NCBI RefSeq assembly: GCF_019175385.1
Contig: NC_083340.1
Span: 11,668,336 to 11,732,335, forward strand
Reading direction: 5' to 3'
DNA: 64,000 nt
Source of the DNA: Lycium barbarum
Lineage: Eukaryota > Streptophyta > Magnoliopsida > Solanales > Solanaceae
In this document: piece by piece, positions 1 to 12,713 of the stretch
How the letters are laid out: the number at the start of each line of letters is the position of its first letter
How positions within the stretch are numbered: the first letter of the stretch is position 1
Notes under the pieces: model-generated
Told to the model about the DNA's origin: nothing
Database searches by the model: none
The model's input: only the letters and a program-made list of their open reading frames with translations
Translations under genes and position numbers: made by a program

Positions 1-540
1 CTTCCATGGCTTTCAAAACTTCTTCTCTCCACGTATATCTTGTATGTCATTGTATATCATTGTATGTCATACGTATGCTAATATATCCACTTGACTACAC
101 TGATATACACACACACAATATATAGTGATATGCACACTTTATATGTCATTATTTGCATGTGTATGTCATTGTATGAACAGTGTGATATATAGGCCGTACA
201 ATAACATACATCAGACATACACTAGATGTACACCAGACATACATTCGTTCCACTTCTAAAGCACCACCACTTGTTCCACCGTAACAACACAGAAATCGCT
301 TTTATACACAATGAAGATATAAAGAAGAAGAGTGCTTCCTCGGAGATAGGCCTATCCAGATCTGTTTTGGCGGAGCTATTTTGTTGGATAAAGATTGTTC
401 GACTGAACTTTCAATGAAGTTTGAAGGCGAGCTATTTTCAAGTGCTTTAGAAGACAAAATACTGATAATTATTTTCTACACTACGAAAGGAGAAAGAAAT
501 TGAGAAAAGGATGAACTCGTTGTCGTTACGGTGATAGCTG
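1..540. other. AT-rich spacer, no gene recognised
   Basis: Contains repeated 'gtatgtcattgtat'-type words and short CA/TA runs in the first 240 bases. A 63-codon open frame near 226-417 has no family resemblance that I can see. No promoter, RNA gene or transposon end was identified. Confidence 0.5.
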
Positions 541-880
541 GAGTTTCGGTGGCGGCCATATGCCATACATTCCCTTACATACTCTTCCGTGCTTATGTTA
601 CCTACTTTTGTTACTTGAAGATATAAAATGAGAGAAAGAGAAAGAAAAGTACTGATTTTTTTCTTCTTAAATTGGGTCATCGATCTTTTAATTCCTTAAA
701 AATAAAAGTTATGTCAGTAGTGCATAATAAGTACCACAAAAAAATAAAAAATAAAAAAAGGAAATGTCAGAAAAATAAGAAGAAGAACACGAGCGAGAAT
801 AAGAGGAAGAATAGGTGCGTGCCAAATATACGTAGACAGTTCCTTTATTCGGTGACGAAGTCAACAATTCTGCAAAAGAT
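541..880 (+). other. Possible 3' flank of a second SAP gene copy
   Basis: Words such as 'cttccgtgcttatgttac' (588-605), 'tgcataataagtac' and 'gaaaaataagaagaa' appear in the same order in the DNA following the SAP pseudogene (from about 21556, 21698 and 21751). This suggests the 3' flank of another copy of that locus. The match is interrupted and diverged, and no SAP coding sequence is visible to its left, so it is only suggestive. Confidence 0.35.
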
Positions 881-984
881 TTTAAAAATTGCCCAAGATT
901 AGAATAATAGGATTCAAAATTCCAAAATTTAATACATGTATAAAAATTAGTTTTTAAAGACCCTGTAATATGATTTATTTATTG

Positions 985-1667
985 GGATTAATTTCAACAT
1001 ACGGTCACTTAACTATCATTTTTTCCCACAAAAGTCACTTAATTATCGTTTCTAACACAAAAGTCACTTAACTGTGAGTATACTAGCACAAAAGTCACTA
1101 AACCACTTTTCAGTGTCACTCAATCACTTTATGGTGAATAACTCATTTTTTTTTAAAAAATATCTAATAAATAAAAAATTAACTTAAAAGGTTCAACCTG
1201 ACCCGAAAAATCTACTCCCTCCATCCCAATTTATGTGGTACCTTTTGGATTTTGAGATTCAAACAAGTATTTCTTTGACCTTAATCTTTCATGTATCTTT
1301 TAATTTTTTTGAATTGTCTATTATCGCGACTTATAATATTTTTTAGTAATTTTTCAAATATGTAAGTTTTATTTCAAAAAATTTAAAGATTACATGCCCA
1401 AATTTAAGGTCAAAATTAAAATGTTTTGACTCTCAAAATTCGAACCGTGCCACATAAATTGGTATAGATGGAGTAATAATTAATTTTGAATTGGGTCGGG
1501 TTGAACCTTTTTAATTATTTTTTTATGTATTAGATTTTTTTTTATTTTTTAAAAAGAGATTAAAAGATGATTTATTCACCGTAAAGTGATTTAGTGACAC
1601 CGGATAGTCGTTTGGTTACTTTGTGGAAAAAAATTAATAGTTAAGTGACCATATGCGAAATTTATCC
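985..1667. mobile_element. Non-autonomous MULE-type MITE with long inverted termini
   Basis: The ends are inverted copies: 'ggattaatttcaacatac' at the left and the complement of 'gcgaaatttatcc' at the right, continuing through 'ggtcacttaacta' and 'ggtgaataa'. The termini run about 200 bases and enclose no coding sequence. It is flanked by ttatttattg (975-984) and ttaattattg (1668-1677), a 10-bp duplication with one mismatch, in the size range of Mutator-like elements. A Stowaway MITE sits in its centre. Confidence 0.75.
1215..1473. mobile_element. Stowaway (Tc1/mariner) MITE nested in the larger MITE
   Basis: The ends are 'ctccctccatcccaattta' and the inverted 'aattggtatagatggag', flanked by TA on both sides (1213-1214 and 1474-1475). 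The CTCCCTCC terminus with TA duplication is the Stowaway signature. About 259 bp, non-coding. It must be younger than the element it sits in. Confidence 0.8.
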
Positions 1668-1689
1668 TTAATTATTGATTATTCATTTT

Positions 1690-1777
1690 GTGTATATACA
1701 TTGCATTCTCCAGATCGGCCCAGTAACTATTGGATTCCTTTTCCATCCAAATATGGGCCTTATCCGTATTAGCCTAA
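1690..1777. repeat. Duplicated locus copy A, left segment
   Basis: Matches 18105-18186: 'ttgcattctccagatcggcc', then 'tatgggccttat', then 'gtattagcctaa'. It ends exactly at the left border of the 10.5-kb MULE. With 12308-12404 it forms one copy of a duplicated locus. Confidence 0.8.
1769..1777. repeat. Target-site duplication ttagcctaa (left), MULE
   Basis: This 9-bp word is repeated at 12308-12316 and occurs once at the unoccupied site 18178-18186. A 9-bp duplication is the Mutator hallmark. Confidence 0.85.
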
Positions 1778-2239
1778 GGAAAATTTACTGGACATAACTA
1801 CCTCTAAGACTTATTTATTAATAATAGCTACCTTTTATTTTATTTATTTTTAATAGCTTAAATTAATTTCAAAATTACCAGTTGTAACTGCTCTACAAGC
1901 GTCTCTGTATTTCCCTAAACTTACGGCCCATGTTCCCCAATAACTCCCAATCTCTTCTCTTTTCAAATTAATTTCTCTCCCATCTTCAATATCTTCAACT
2001 GTATTATACGCCCATTATCTATCATCATTATTATCACGATTCCATCTTCCTTAATCGTTACCCACACAGTGTAGGTAACGAATTTTGATAATTTATTAGA
2101 ATTTTTTTACTTTCTTTGTTGTATTTCTCTATATTTATTCTTATATTTCATCGTTTTCTTTGTTTCTTTTTCATTCCTTTTTTTTTCTGTTTTCAGCCAT
2201 TGTTAGAGTTTTTAAAACAAGATCTAATTCTCCATTTTA

Positions 2240-5200
2240 ATGGCGGAAAGAGATACTCCAAGTAGAAATACTCGAGGTAGTCCTCATGCTTATGATGGTC
2301 CTAGTTTCTCTTTGGGATTTTCACAACAACAACTTCCAATTGCAGGAGGATCTGCTAAAATTGCTGCTGAGAGAAGAAGCAAGAAGATTCATGACCCATC
2401 AAGGATGCGTCAACTTCCTCCAACTGAAGTTCCAAAACGGAGCAAGCCAAAAGATGATGTACCAATAAAAAGAGGCTCTAAAGTTGCTCAACAAAATAAG
2501 AGAAAAGTAACCAAGCCTTCTTCAGACGTTAAGGGTAAAAATGTTGTTAAAGATGTAGATCTGGAAGAGGATGAACAGGTATTGATGTAATTTTTCGATT
2601 TTGTTGTTTTGTATTTCACTATATTTTTGTATATTTCGACATAATTGGATATGCAATTCAGTATATTTCTGTATATTTAATAAAAAATATATGTGCATCA
2701 ACTGTAGTTTATATCATATACAACATAACTGTGGAAGTTGTTTTTCGTGGTTAACTGAATTTCATTATATTTCTATATTTTTTCACAAGTACATATGTTT
2801 ACTATTCTGTACTTATTGATTTTAAAAGCTGTGTTAGTTGTGTTATGCAATTTTTTTTTTGTGTGTATATTTTTCTTGGATATGCAATTCAGTATATTTC
2901 TTGTGTGTGTCTATGTTTTATACAATTGTTTCAGCCTTAACTTAGTGTTGCATTTTTATTTTAGGAAAATAAATTCTATGTTAGGAGTCATCCTGAAGAG
3001 GCTCCATCGATGCAACGGTACACTAATATCGAGGTGTTCAAAGATATCAAGAGTAAGCTAACTGTTCCACAGTGAGAGATCTTTTCCAAGACAATATTTG
3101 AGAAATTCCTCGGAATGCAGCACCTGGAGGTTCAAGCACAAATTTGTAGGTGCTTCATGGTAAGAGAGCTCAAGGAGAGCACTTCTGATTGCTTTACAAT
3201 TGATATAAATGGTACCGTATTGAAATTTACCATGAGAGAATTTGCCCTTATGAGCGGGCTAAATTGTGTAGCCGATGAAAGTGAATTTACATACGATGAG
3301 GAAGAATCGAATAGGATTATGAATGTATATTTTGGTGGAACTAGGAGTAAAGTAAAAAGATTGGAGTTCATTGATTGCTTTAAGAATAAGTGTTGGGGAG
3401 ATAATGATGAGGACGCTGTTAAGTTTGCAATTTTATTTTTTATAAATACATACATCTTTTGCGGTGAGCCTAGGAAAACGAGTATACCAAGGGTTCATTT
3501 TGAGGATGGAAGGTATGTAGATTATCCATGGGGCAAAGAAGCTTTTAACGAGTTGATTAGAAGCATCAGCAAGAAGTATTCTGCCACAACACAGTATTAT
3601 AGGATCCATGGGATGCCACTGGCTATGCAAGTTTGGCTTTATGAGTGTTGTTCAAGAGTTCCGTCGTATCTCGCTATTAAATCCGGAAATTCCATTCCAA
3701 GAATGTTGAATTGGAGGTCCATCGACAGTCAGCCAAAATATAATATTTTGATGGAAGGCATTTTTAGAGACGGCAAACAGTCGGTAATATTCGAACACTC
3801 TAACTTATTTTTATGTTTTTTTCATAGCATTTTATTTTGCAATTATGCCTTACTGATTTTAGTTTGTACTCCACTGTTCTACTGTCATATTATTGCTTTT
3901 CTGCTGGTTTTTTTTTCCTGATTTTTTGTATTTCACTATATTTCGGTGTATTTCCTGATTTTTTGTATTTCACTATTTTTTGTATTTCATTATATTTCAC
4001 TATATTTCGGTGTATTTCATAGCATTTTATTTCTTTCATCTTCAGAGTTGTACATTTGCAAATACAATCCCCACTAGCAGTGAGTTGGAGAGCCTCCAAT
4101 TGCCTGATGTTGTTGTCTGTCGAGATACAGTAGACAAAAATGTCTTAGTTGATGCCAATGAAGGTACCCAAGTCACAGATATGCCAGTGGATGACTTTGA
4201 TGATTTCAGTACTACTCCCCCCCACCTTTCGAAGGGCAAACAACAACAACGGACGAATCAGACAGATTCTCCACCTTCAAAGAGACGCAGACAACTTCCT
4301 ACAACAGCTTCCACATCTAAGAAACAACAAATCCACATCGAACCACAGACAACTGTGAAGAAGAGTCACAAGGATCAAAAGGTTGCTCAAAAGCCTATTT
4401 TACAGAAGTCTGCTTCACCAAAGTTGAATGAACAAATGAATAGACCCCAAAACACCACAGTCCTACGTGATGTCCCTACTATATCCATGAAAGAGGAAAT
4501 GCAATTGCTAAGGAAAGATTTTCAAGTTTTCAAGGAATCAGTAAGTGATTTTAGTTACGAAACAAAAAAAAAATATTGGTGTATTTACTTTACTGTTTCT
4601 AAACAAATTGAAATACTATTTTTGTTTAAATATTAGGTCATTGGTGAGTTCACAAGTGAGTTGTCAAAGCTTCGAACTTTCATGGATGACAACTTCAAGA
4701 AGCTATTTGAAGCAATCAAGGTGAACAATTCTGCGGACAAGGTAAATGTGTGAAATAGCAATTGAACTAACATTTTTAGACTCTTATTGAGAAATACAAT
4801 TTATATTAATTCATTTTTTTATGTGAAGGCTGCCGATAGTGAGGCGCCGGAGCATCAAACTGATGCTGGGCTACAGTTAACGCCTGAAGAAAACTTACGT
4901 CATGATTCTAACATTCAAACATCTCCTCCCAAACATGATGATGAGTCAATTAAGGTAAAATGAGTTTGTGACGTCAAATCCATCTTTTAAAGTTATGTTG
5001 TTGTGCATTGTATGCACAAAAAAGTATATGGTTGCCGTGTTCTAGTCTTAAATTTTAAAGTTATGTTTTCCTCGGTATTTTCTATTTTACAAACTTTCGT
5101 ATTTTATGGCGTTTCGTTTGTATTTCACTGATACAATTGTCTATTTTACAAACTTTTTTTTTTTTTGTATTTCTATGTATTTCCACCCCCACAGAATCAA

Positions 5201-7442
5201 TCTAATCCTGGCCCTATTTCTGTGTATTTAGTAATTCTCCAACCTTATATTTTTATGTTATGATTTTGTTTTAAATTTTGATTTTTTCTTATTCAAAAGG
5301 GTGTTGGACCAAAGTTACATGAGGAAGTTCCGGAAATTGTACTGACAGCCGGAAATTTAAGAGCAGATACATGTAAAGCTTCATCTGAAGAGATTAATCG
5401 GGCGGATGAAGGATCTTTCAACTCAACAGAGGTAAATTTTACATTCAATCTTATAGATCTTTTCAAGATACTGCTATACTTAACATTTATTAAATCTTTT
5501 TTTTTTTTTTAGGGAATGGTTGCAGAGATGCTCATTGAGTTGCCTCTAGAAACTCGTGTACCAGAAGCAGGTGCGGGAATACAACCCGGGGACATCACTG
5601 ATCATTCAACTTTAGAGACGCCACACAGGTTCGATGAGAACATTACTAAGTCACAATGGTTGATCCCTGACAAAATGTTACCAAGCCAAATAGGTTCGTC
5701 AGGATTATCTGTGTTTCATCAAACGGGTCACAAAGGATTTGTTATGCCAGTAATGTCTGTTGATAAAAGAATACAACAGCCAGTGATTAATGCGGAAGTT
5801 GTAATTGCTCAACCAGATGTTATTCCAACTAGGATAGTCAAACCTAGTAAGTACTTCAGTTCACCTTACATGACCAATTACGGCTCTGCAAAAGCTTCTG
5901 TTCAAGACCCCACACCTTCCATATTTGAAAAGAAGCATCCATTTGTTGAAGATCCAATTAATCCCGCGAAATACTTCGCTTATTCAACAATACCGGAATT
6001 GACTTGAACAGGATCTACTTCTAAGGCATGATAAAAAGTAAGTTTGAACGTATTTACCTTTTTAATTTATATATTCATTATTTCAGCAAAGTAAACTGTT
6101 CAAAATGAAAATAACTGATTGTTGTTATTTAGAAAGGGTAAGGAAAACCGTTACAAAAAGAATAAGCAAGCTTTGGATCCAGATGACATCAATTTTGGCT
6201 TCAACTTTGGTGTGTTACATGTTGATGACAAAAACTGGTTCTATCTCTTATCGATGAATGGCCAGTCTTGGAATGATGAGGTGCTATATTTCCCATTTCC
6301 TCTTTTCCCATATTTCTCTATATTTCTATATATTTCCCATATTTCTCGATATTCATTCTATGTATTTCTCTATATTTCCTGCATCTTGACTGCATATTTC
6401 TCTGCAGAAGCTTATTTCATTTTTTTTACCAGTATCCATTAGACTAATCTCATTTTTTTTTACAGCATATTGCTGTCATTTTTTACTACTTGCGGAAGAA
6501 AGGCAAGTATGACAAGGATAACATATTCAAATTCACAACTGTTGACTGTATGTTCTTCTCCAAAATTGATGAAATTCATCGTGCATATGCTAATCCGGAG
6601 GGGACCAGTAGTGTTGCCAGTTCGGAGAACGAAATATGCGAGTACATTAACGGGCATAGGATGTTGGCTAATGTGCCATGGCATACAATTGATTGTGTTC
6701 TCATCCCTGTCAACATCAAAGAGGAAAATCACTGGATCTTGATTATAGTGCCATTCACTGACAGGTATTCCTACTTTTAAAAAAAAAAAATCATTAAATC
6801 TGCATATCTCCCTGTATGTTCCTCGTATTTCTATCCTACAAGGTCCGTATGAAATTTAATTTACCAACCTGTTAACCGAGCTGATGTAATATGCTTTTAC
6901 GTGCAAGCGTATGTACATCTACAACTCATACCGAGCTGTTGGTCATGATGTTGTTGTTAGAAGAGAAATACACAAGATAGCTACCCTATTGTCACATCAT
7001 TTACGTTTGTCTGGATTTTATGAGAAACAAAAAGGCATCGATTGGATTAATCACCCATCATACAAGGGCAAACAACACACTGATGACTTTCATGTCATGT
7101 ATGTGAACGACTTGCCACAACAAGCCTCTGGCAGCATGTATGTCTTTCAACATCAGAGTTCCATTTGTTTTTCAAAATTCTCAACCAATAATCATTTTTA
7201 TTTTTAATTTTTTCAGGGATTGTGGTGTATATATTGCCACATTTGCTGAATACTTTTGTTCTGGACGAGGCGTTCCATCTGAAATTGATGCAGAAACACT
7301 ACGTAATAGATACGGGGCATTACTATGGGAATACGGATGGCAAAAGGCTGATTTGAATGCCTTCAGTGACAATGAACTGCCGCCAAGACCAGTTAGATCT
7401 GTCATAGATTACAATGCGGTCGCCACAGTAGTTGTTAATTAG
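2240..7442 (+). pseudogene. DUF1985 / Ulp1-like C48 cysteine protease gene of the MULE, disabled
   Basis: Eleven probable exons: 2240-2578, 2965-3783, 4046-4540, 4637-4741, 4829-4954, 5300-5431, 5513-about 6037, 6133-6280, 6466-6764, about 6908-7137 and 7217-7442, with GT/AG borders. Exon 2 encodes a DUF1985 domain (start about 3160, 'FTMREFALMSGLNC'). The central exons are Ser/Gln/Lys-rich linker. The last exons form a Ulp1-type protease with His in ENHW (6730-6732) and Cys in DCGVY (7221-7223). The position normally held by the catalytic Asp reads Asn (IYNSY, about 6920). Defects: an in-frame TGA at 3073-3075; a one-base frameshift near 6005 that exposes stops before the protease domain; and the 6764/6908 junction is out of phase by one base. 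Such proteases are thought to act on SUMO-like conjugates; the role inside the transposon is unknown. Confidence 0.85.
3918..4022 (+). repeat. Cluster of the 'tatttcactatatttc' motif in an intron
   Basis: Within the second intron of the protease gene, 'gtatttcactatatttc' and close variants occur about five times in 100 bases, often followed by 'ggtgtatttc'. Related clusters lie at about 2608-2690, 6288-6380, 7733-7831, 8590-8680, 9400-9500, 10150-10240, 10940-11090 and 12175-12215, and inside the small relative at 18300-18380 and 18720-19030. All are in introns, intergenic DNA or near the termini, not in exons. Confidence 0.7.
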
Positions 7443-8825
7443 TCCACTAGGTTTTAATGTTGAATCGATTTTCACAGTACTATTTTGTTGACCATTTTTC
7501 TACATTTTGTTGTGTTGTTTTGTAAAGAATTGACAAATGACAGTGTTTTTTCATCAATGACTTAACTAATTTCTTTCACTACTATTTTTTGTTTAAGTCT
7601 CCCATATTTTTATTTATCGTTTAATGAAAACAACCTCTGGTGTATTTTCAATATATTCCAATGTTATATACCCACTCTTCAATTCGACAAATTATTCCAG
7701 GTGAACTGGAATACTCTTACATTTTGAACACTGAAATACAGAGAAATACACCGAAATATAGTGAAATGTAAAAACAAAATATAGTGAAAATGCAAAACGA
7801 AATACACCGAAATATAGTGAAATATAAAAATCAGGGTTGTAATTCCAGCACCTGCTTCTGGTTATTCCATTCCTAATGCAACTTAATATTTCTTAAACAT
7901 TTCACTTATTTTTCATTTTAATGTCCGTTAACACTGAATTGTATGCATTATTATTATGAAAATGAAGGACAAAAATTACAGAATACAAAAATGAACAAGC
8001 CTCTGGCAGCATGTATGTCTTTCAACATCAAAGTTCCATTTTTTTTTTCAAAATTCTCAACCAATAATCATTTTTATTTTTTATTTTTTCAGGGATTGTG
8101 GTGTGTATGTTGCCGCATTTTGCTGAATACTTTTTTTCTGGACGAGGCGTTCCATCTAAAATTGATGCAGAAACACTACGTAATAGATACGGGGCATTAC
8201 TATGGGAATACGGATGACAAAAGGCTGATTTGAATGCCTTCAGTGACAATGAACTGCCGCCAAGACCAGTTAGGCCTGCCATAGATTACAACGCGATCCA
8301 CACAGTAGTTGTTAATTAGTCCACTAGGTTGTAATGTTGAATCGTTTTTCACAGTACTGTTTTGCTGACCATTTTTCTACATTTTGTTGTGTTGTTTTGT
8401 AAAGAATTGACAAATGGCAATGTTTTTTCATCAATGACTTAACTATTTTTTGTTTAAGTCTCCCATATTTTTATTTATCGTTTAATGAAAACAGCCTCTG
8501 GTGCATTTTCAATATATTCCAATGTTATATACCCACTCTTCAATTCGACAAATTATTCCAGGTGAACTGGAATACTCTTACATTTTGAACACTGAAATAC
8601 ACAGAAATATAGTGAAATGTAAAAAAAAATATAGTGAAAATGCAAAAGGAAATACACCGAAATATAGTGAACTACAAAAAATCAGGGTTGTATTCCAACC
8701 CTAATGCAACTTAATATTTCTTAAACATTTCACTTATTTTTCATTTTAATGTACGGTAACACCGAATTGTATGCAATATTATTTATGAAAATGAAGGACA
8801 AAAATTACAGAATACAACAATGAAC
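7119..8825 (+). repeat. Direct duplication of the protease gene 3' end (two units of about 0.85 kb)
   Basis: Unit 1 is about 7119-7993 and unit 2 about 7994-8825. Both start at 'aacaagcctctggcagcatg', include the last intron, the final exon and the 3' flank, and end near 'gaatacaa(a/c)aatga'. Unit 2's exon copy is broken: an extra T near 8118 shifts the frame, and the Trp codon in 'tacggatgacaa' has become TGA near 8215. Unit 2 lacks the catalytic His segment and cannot be functional alone. Confidence 0.9.
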
Positions 8826-8894
8826 TAAAAATTTCTTTATTTAATATTTTTGGGGATAAGGTATTTAAAAAAAAAACAATTACAATCTAAACAT

Positions 8895-11886
8895 CTACTT
8901 CTTACGTGGCTCATTGGAACAAGAACGTCTATTGTGACCAGGACGTCCACAAGTACTACAAGCATTCCTACGTTTACCAATCATCGTCTCCATTAATGGT
9001 TTATCTCGCTTTTTCTTTGGCCTTCCCGGGGGTCTCTTGTATCTTGGTGGCAAAACAACTTCATCTCTTATGTGTTTGGGAATATTTCACTCACTCTCGT
9101 CAGGCAGAGGATCCACAGGCACATCATACGTCTTAATCACTGTCTTTGGTTTGAATAGGTCTGAACAATATTCATCAGACATAAGACTTTTACTCTTCAA
9201 TACAGCCCATGCATGTGGACATGGTATCTCGTCCATTTGGAACATCCGACAACTGCATGTTTTCTTTTTAAGATCAATTATGAATCGCCTTGCCTCATCA
9301 TTTATGGTATATACATATTCAGTTGATGGTTCAACCTAATCAAGACGAAATGTGTCAGACCAGAATACATTGAATATTAACAACGATAAGTAATATGAAA
9401 TACATGGAAATATACAATCCAAACAGAATTACTTAATATGAAATACATGGAAATATACAATCCAAACAGAATTACTTAAGTACCTTCTAAAATATGCTGA
9501 AATATATGTAGGCAGACTTCAACAAAATAAACAGTAACATACCGTCATATGTAGAGATTTACATTCATTTATTGATAATAATTGTTGGAATGCTTTCCCA
9601 AGTGTTGTGAATGTGTATGTACCGTTCCTCCTATTAGTGCAATTCCATCTCCCAAACATCTTCCTCACTTCTTCAAGAAAATCGAAAACAGGCAACTCTC
9701 TTGCTGCTACCAATTTTCCATTAATACATTCGGCTATATTTGACGTCATTGTCCATCCTCTGTTAACGGGTGAATACAGTCGAGCCCACTTTTCCCTTCC
9801 AGCATCCTCCAAGTACTCTTTTACCCGAAAATCAACCTTCTCAATCTTCTCCATCAGCTTATCAAACTCAGCCTGTGTGTATGCTTTTGCAAGTGCATAG
9901 AATACAGGACTCAATACTTCACCATTCGACTTGTATTTCGTGGTCACATTTTTCCATAAATGCCATATGCACGCCAAATGTGGCACAGTTGGATACACTC
10001 TACTCACCGCCTTAATGATGCTCTCATGTCTGTCTGATACAACACACATGTTATCCCTATTCCCATAAGCTTGTTTGAACTGCTCAAGACTTATCGTTCT
10101 CTGAATCTATCACACCATATGCCAATGGTAGAATATTACCTGCACATACATGTTTTTGTGTATTACTACAGTGAAATATAGCATAAAGCATATTGGAAAT
10201 ACATTAGAAATATAATCAAATACAACGAAATATACCAAAAACAGAAAAAATGTATTTAAACATTTTGGCATCTACCTACACCATCCAACGTGCTGGCTGA
10301 TACAAAAGTACCGTTATATGTAGTTTTAAGGTGGGAACCATCTACTACAACTATTGGTCTACAACACTCGAAGCCTTTTATGAACGCTTTAAGTGCTATA
10401 AACAAATACAAGAACTCGTTTTGTTGTGATTTGTGCATTCTCACATGTGATCCAGGGTATGTTTTATCCAATATGTAGACATATCCCAGTAACTTCTTGT
10501 ATGATTCTGTTGGTTCCCCTCTTAATTCATTCATTGCCTTTTCTCTAGCCCTCCAGGCCGTCATATAAGAAACATCAATGCCATACTCATTTTTTACGTC
10601 GTCTACTATATCACCAGGTGTATATTTCCTCTTGTGATTTGATATTTTTGGCTTAACAACTGACGCACCAATCAACCAACTGGTTTCTTGCCTTTGGGAA
10701 TACACTTTGTCCTTCAATGGACACGTATGTTCGTCATGAAAAAATCTCACTCTGAACATTTCAGAGTTCGCAATACTTGAAGCTCTGAATTTCCAATGAC
10801 AATCAGTTGAACAACATACCAGAGTGTAACTACATAAACCAATACAAGAAAAGAACAGTCAGATTGAAGTTTCAAACACATACAACATCATAAATACATT
10901 GTCTATATATACTGAAATGGTTAGATAATGGAATTAAATAATTCAAACAGTTCGTATTTCACTATATTTAATTAAATCCAACTGAAATGTAATGGTAATA
11001 CAACAGTTTACGTCACTGTATATCAATGCATTTCTTAGTATATTTCAATATATTTCATAGTATATTTTAATGTATTTCATATTTTTAGGTGACTAACATA
11101 CCTTACGGCATTCGACCTCTCTGTCCTGAAATTGAATCTTTTGCGAATTGCATAATTTGCCATAACATTCTTCAGAGTGTCCTTATCTTTGTAGATTTGA
11201 TCAACAAAAACATCCTTATGTTCCTTGTTTGAAATTATCAAGTCACCGTTGTTTTGAAATAAAACAACAGCCTTAGCACAATCTGACGCATCCAAATCAT
11301 TTGAATCAACTACGTCCATAGCATACATATAATCATTAAATTCAAGTTGAAACATATCGTCTCCAACTGCAGATTCGCCAGACACAAAATTCTCAAGATC
11401 ATTATCAGTTATGCTAACGCACAACGGATATGCTTCAAATCCCCTGTTTTCTCTCTTAAGCTCAACATACACCCTTACTCCCATATTGTTGCGTATTTCA
11501 ATTGGCATGTTGTCTCCTTCAACAGCATATTTTATTGATATCGTTTTCCTGCTAATATCAACACCTAACTGATTTGCTATAGTTTCAACCAAATCACCGT
11601 ATGAACAATAATCTTTGAAGACAACTGCGTCTAGTTTGTAATCAACAAAGCAATTCTGTTCATTCCAAAAATCGGAGTGTCTGATCACTGTTGTTATGCT
11701 TGACATGTTTCGTTTTGATAATTCAACAAAACTAGAAGAACATTGACTGCATTGGAAAAAAAATTCATCGTTCCAATAACAGAAAATTGAATTAAAAAAA
11801 TCACACAAATCATTGAAAATTTGAAACATACCTTTTGTAGAATCTGAAATACAAATCTGATCTTCACTAAAATTCCATATATACAC
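8895..11886 (-). pseudogene. MULE transposase (MuDR N-domain, DDE core, SWIM, zinc knuckle), disabled
   Basis: Read on the minus strand as four exons: 11886-11102, 10829-10276, 10139-9543 and 9335-8895, all with GT/AG borders and consistent phases at the first two joins. Exon 1 is the MULE-specific N-terminal region. Exon 2 has the MuDR zinc-binding segment (DCHWKF...HTCPL) and the first catalytic Asp in VVVDGSH. Exon 3 has the second Asp in VVSDRHESI and Glu in NIAECING. Exon 4 has a SWIM zinc finger (CSCRMFQMDEIPCPHAW) and a C-terminal knuckle (CSTCGRPGHNRRSC). Defects: a frameshift near 10095-10100 between VIDSENDKS and LEQFKQAYG, and a TGA at 9087-9089 where family members have Trp. It convergently faces the protease gene. 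It would bind the element's ends and catalyse excision and insertion if intact. Confidence 0.88.
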
Positions 11887-12307
11887 TCGTTCGTATCTTA
11901 TTGAGTGTATTTCGAATTGATTTTTGAAGAATTTGAATGTAGAAAATAGAGCTCAGAGAGATACTTCTGTAGTTGGATCTTTTTAGATCTTCAGTATTTT
12001 TTTGAATTCAAAAAGTTTTGATTGTGATAGAAGTGGAGAGAGATACGTAATCTGTTATGGAAGAACATTCATTATGCGTGATTAATGGGTAGATTTAAAC
12101 TGAATCCCCGAATTTTAAAAAAAAAAATCTTTTCCATAAATACGGCCTAATTTTACTCAGCAGTGTCGGACGTTCCGTGTATTTCAGTATATTTCAAACA
12201 AATGAAATACACGCGTTTCAACTAAAAAACCAGCTACGCTTAGTAAATAACAATTTTATAGCTATTTCTTGTTACAAGCTACTAAAAGGTAGCTATTTAT
12301 GTAAGTT

Positions 12308-12404
12308 TTAGCCTAAACTGTGTTGGAAAAGGATTTCCAGTACAATTAGAATTATTAGGAAAGTCCTAATTTGATATTTATTTGGATTACAAGCTTCTAG
12401 GCGG
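12308..12404. repeat. Duplicated locus copy A, right segment
   Basis: Begins with the second ttagcctaa. Matches 18178-18210 ('actgtgttggaaaaggattt') and then 19672-19726 ('taggaaagtcctaatttgat', 'ggattacaagct'). Homology stops after 'acaagct', so the SAP gene body expected downstream is missing from this copy. Confidence 0.8.
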
Positions 12405-12713
12405 CTATCGGCGGATGGGACGGATAATTATACTTAATAGTTTGGTTTATCGATTATCTGCTTTTAATGTATTAATCTGTTAACCAACCAATAATATCAG
12501 TTGGTTCGGTATCGGGTTAGCAATTATTGGGCGGTTATTGGACGGTGTATCATCTAAATCTAAGTGACGATGAAAATTAAAATCACAATGTATAGTCACA
12601 TTAAAATCACAGCTTCCAATTCTTTATGACAACTGCTTTTGCAAATATAAAACAACGAAACCTTTCAAGTTAAAAGTCATGGTGATGACAAGATAGAGGA
12701 GGGAGAGGGATAG
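12405..12713. other. Non-coding segment rich in 'atcgg/ttatcg' words
   Basis: Contains words such as 'ggtttatcgattatc', 'ccaataatatc' and 'ggttcggtatcgggtta'. Similar words occur inverted at 17960-18090, on the other side of the retrotransposon. This could be one small transposon split by the LTR element, but I cannot define its ends. Confidence 0.35.

Larger units (their letters stand above)
1778..12307. mobile_element. Ulp1-protease-carrying MULE (Kaonashi-like), 10.5 kb
   Basis: A complete Mutator-like element bounded by ttagcctaa duplications. It holds two convergent genes: a DUF1985 plus C48 (Ulp1) protease gene on the plus strand and a MULE transposase gene on the minus strand. Plant MULEs with an acquired Ulp1-like protease are the class described as Kaonashi. 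The left terminus starts 'ggaaaatttac' and matches the right terminus of the 1.4-kb element at 18220-19655 in inverted orientation. The right terminus matches that element's left end ('aatagctaccttttaatagc' against the complement of about 12245-12295). Both genes have disabling changes, so this copy is probably immobile unless helped in trans. Confidence 0.85.
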
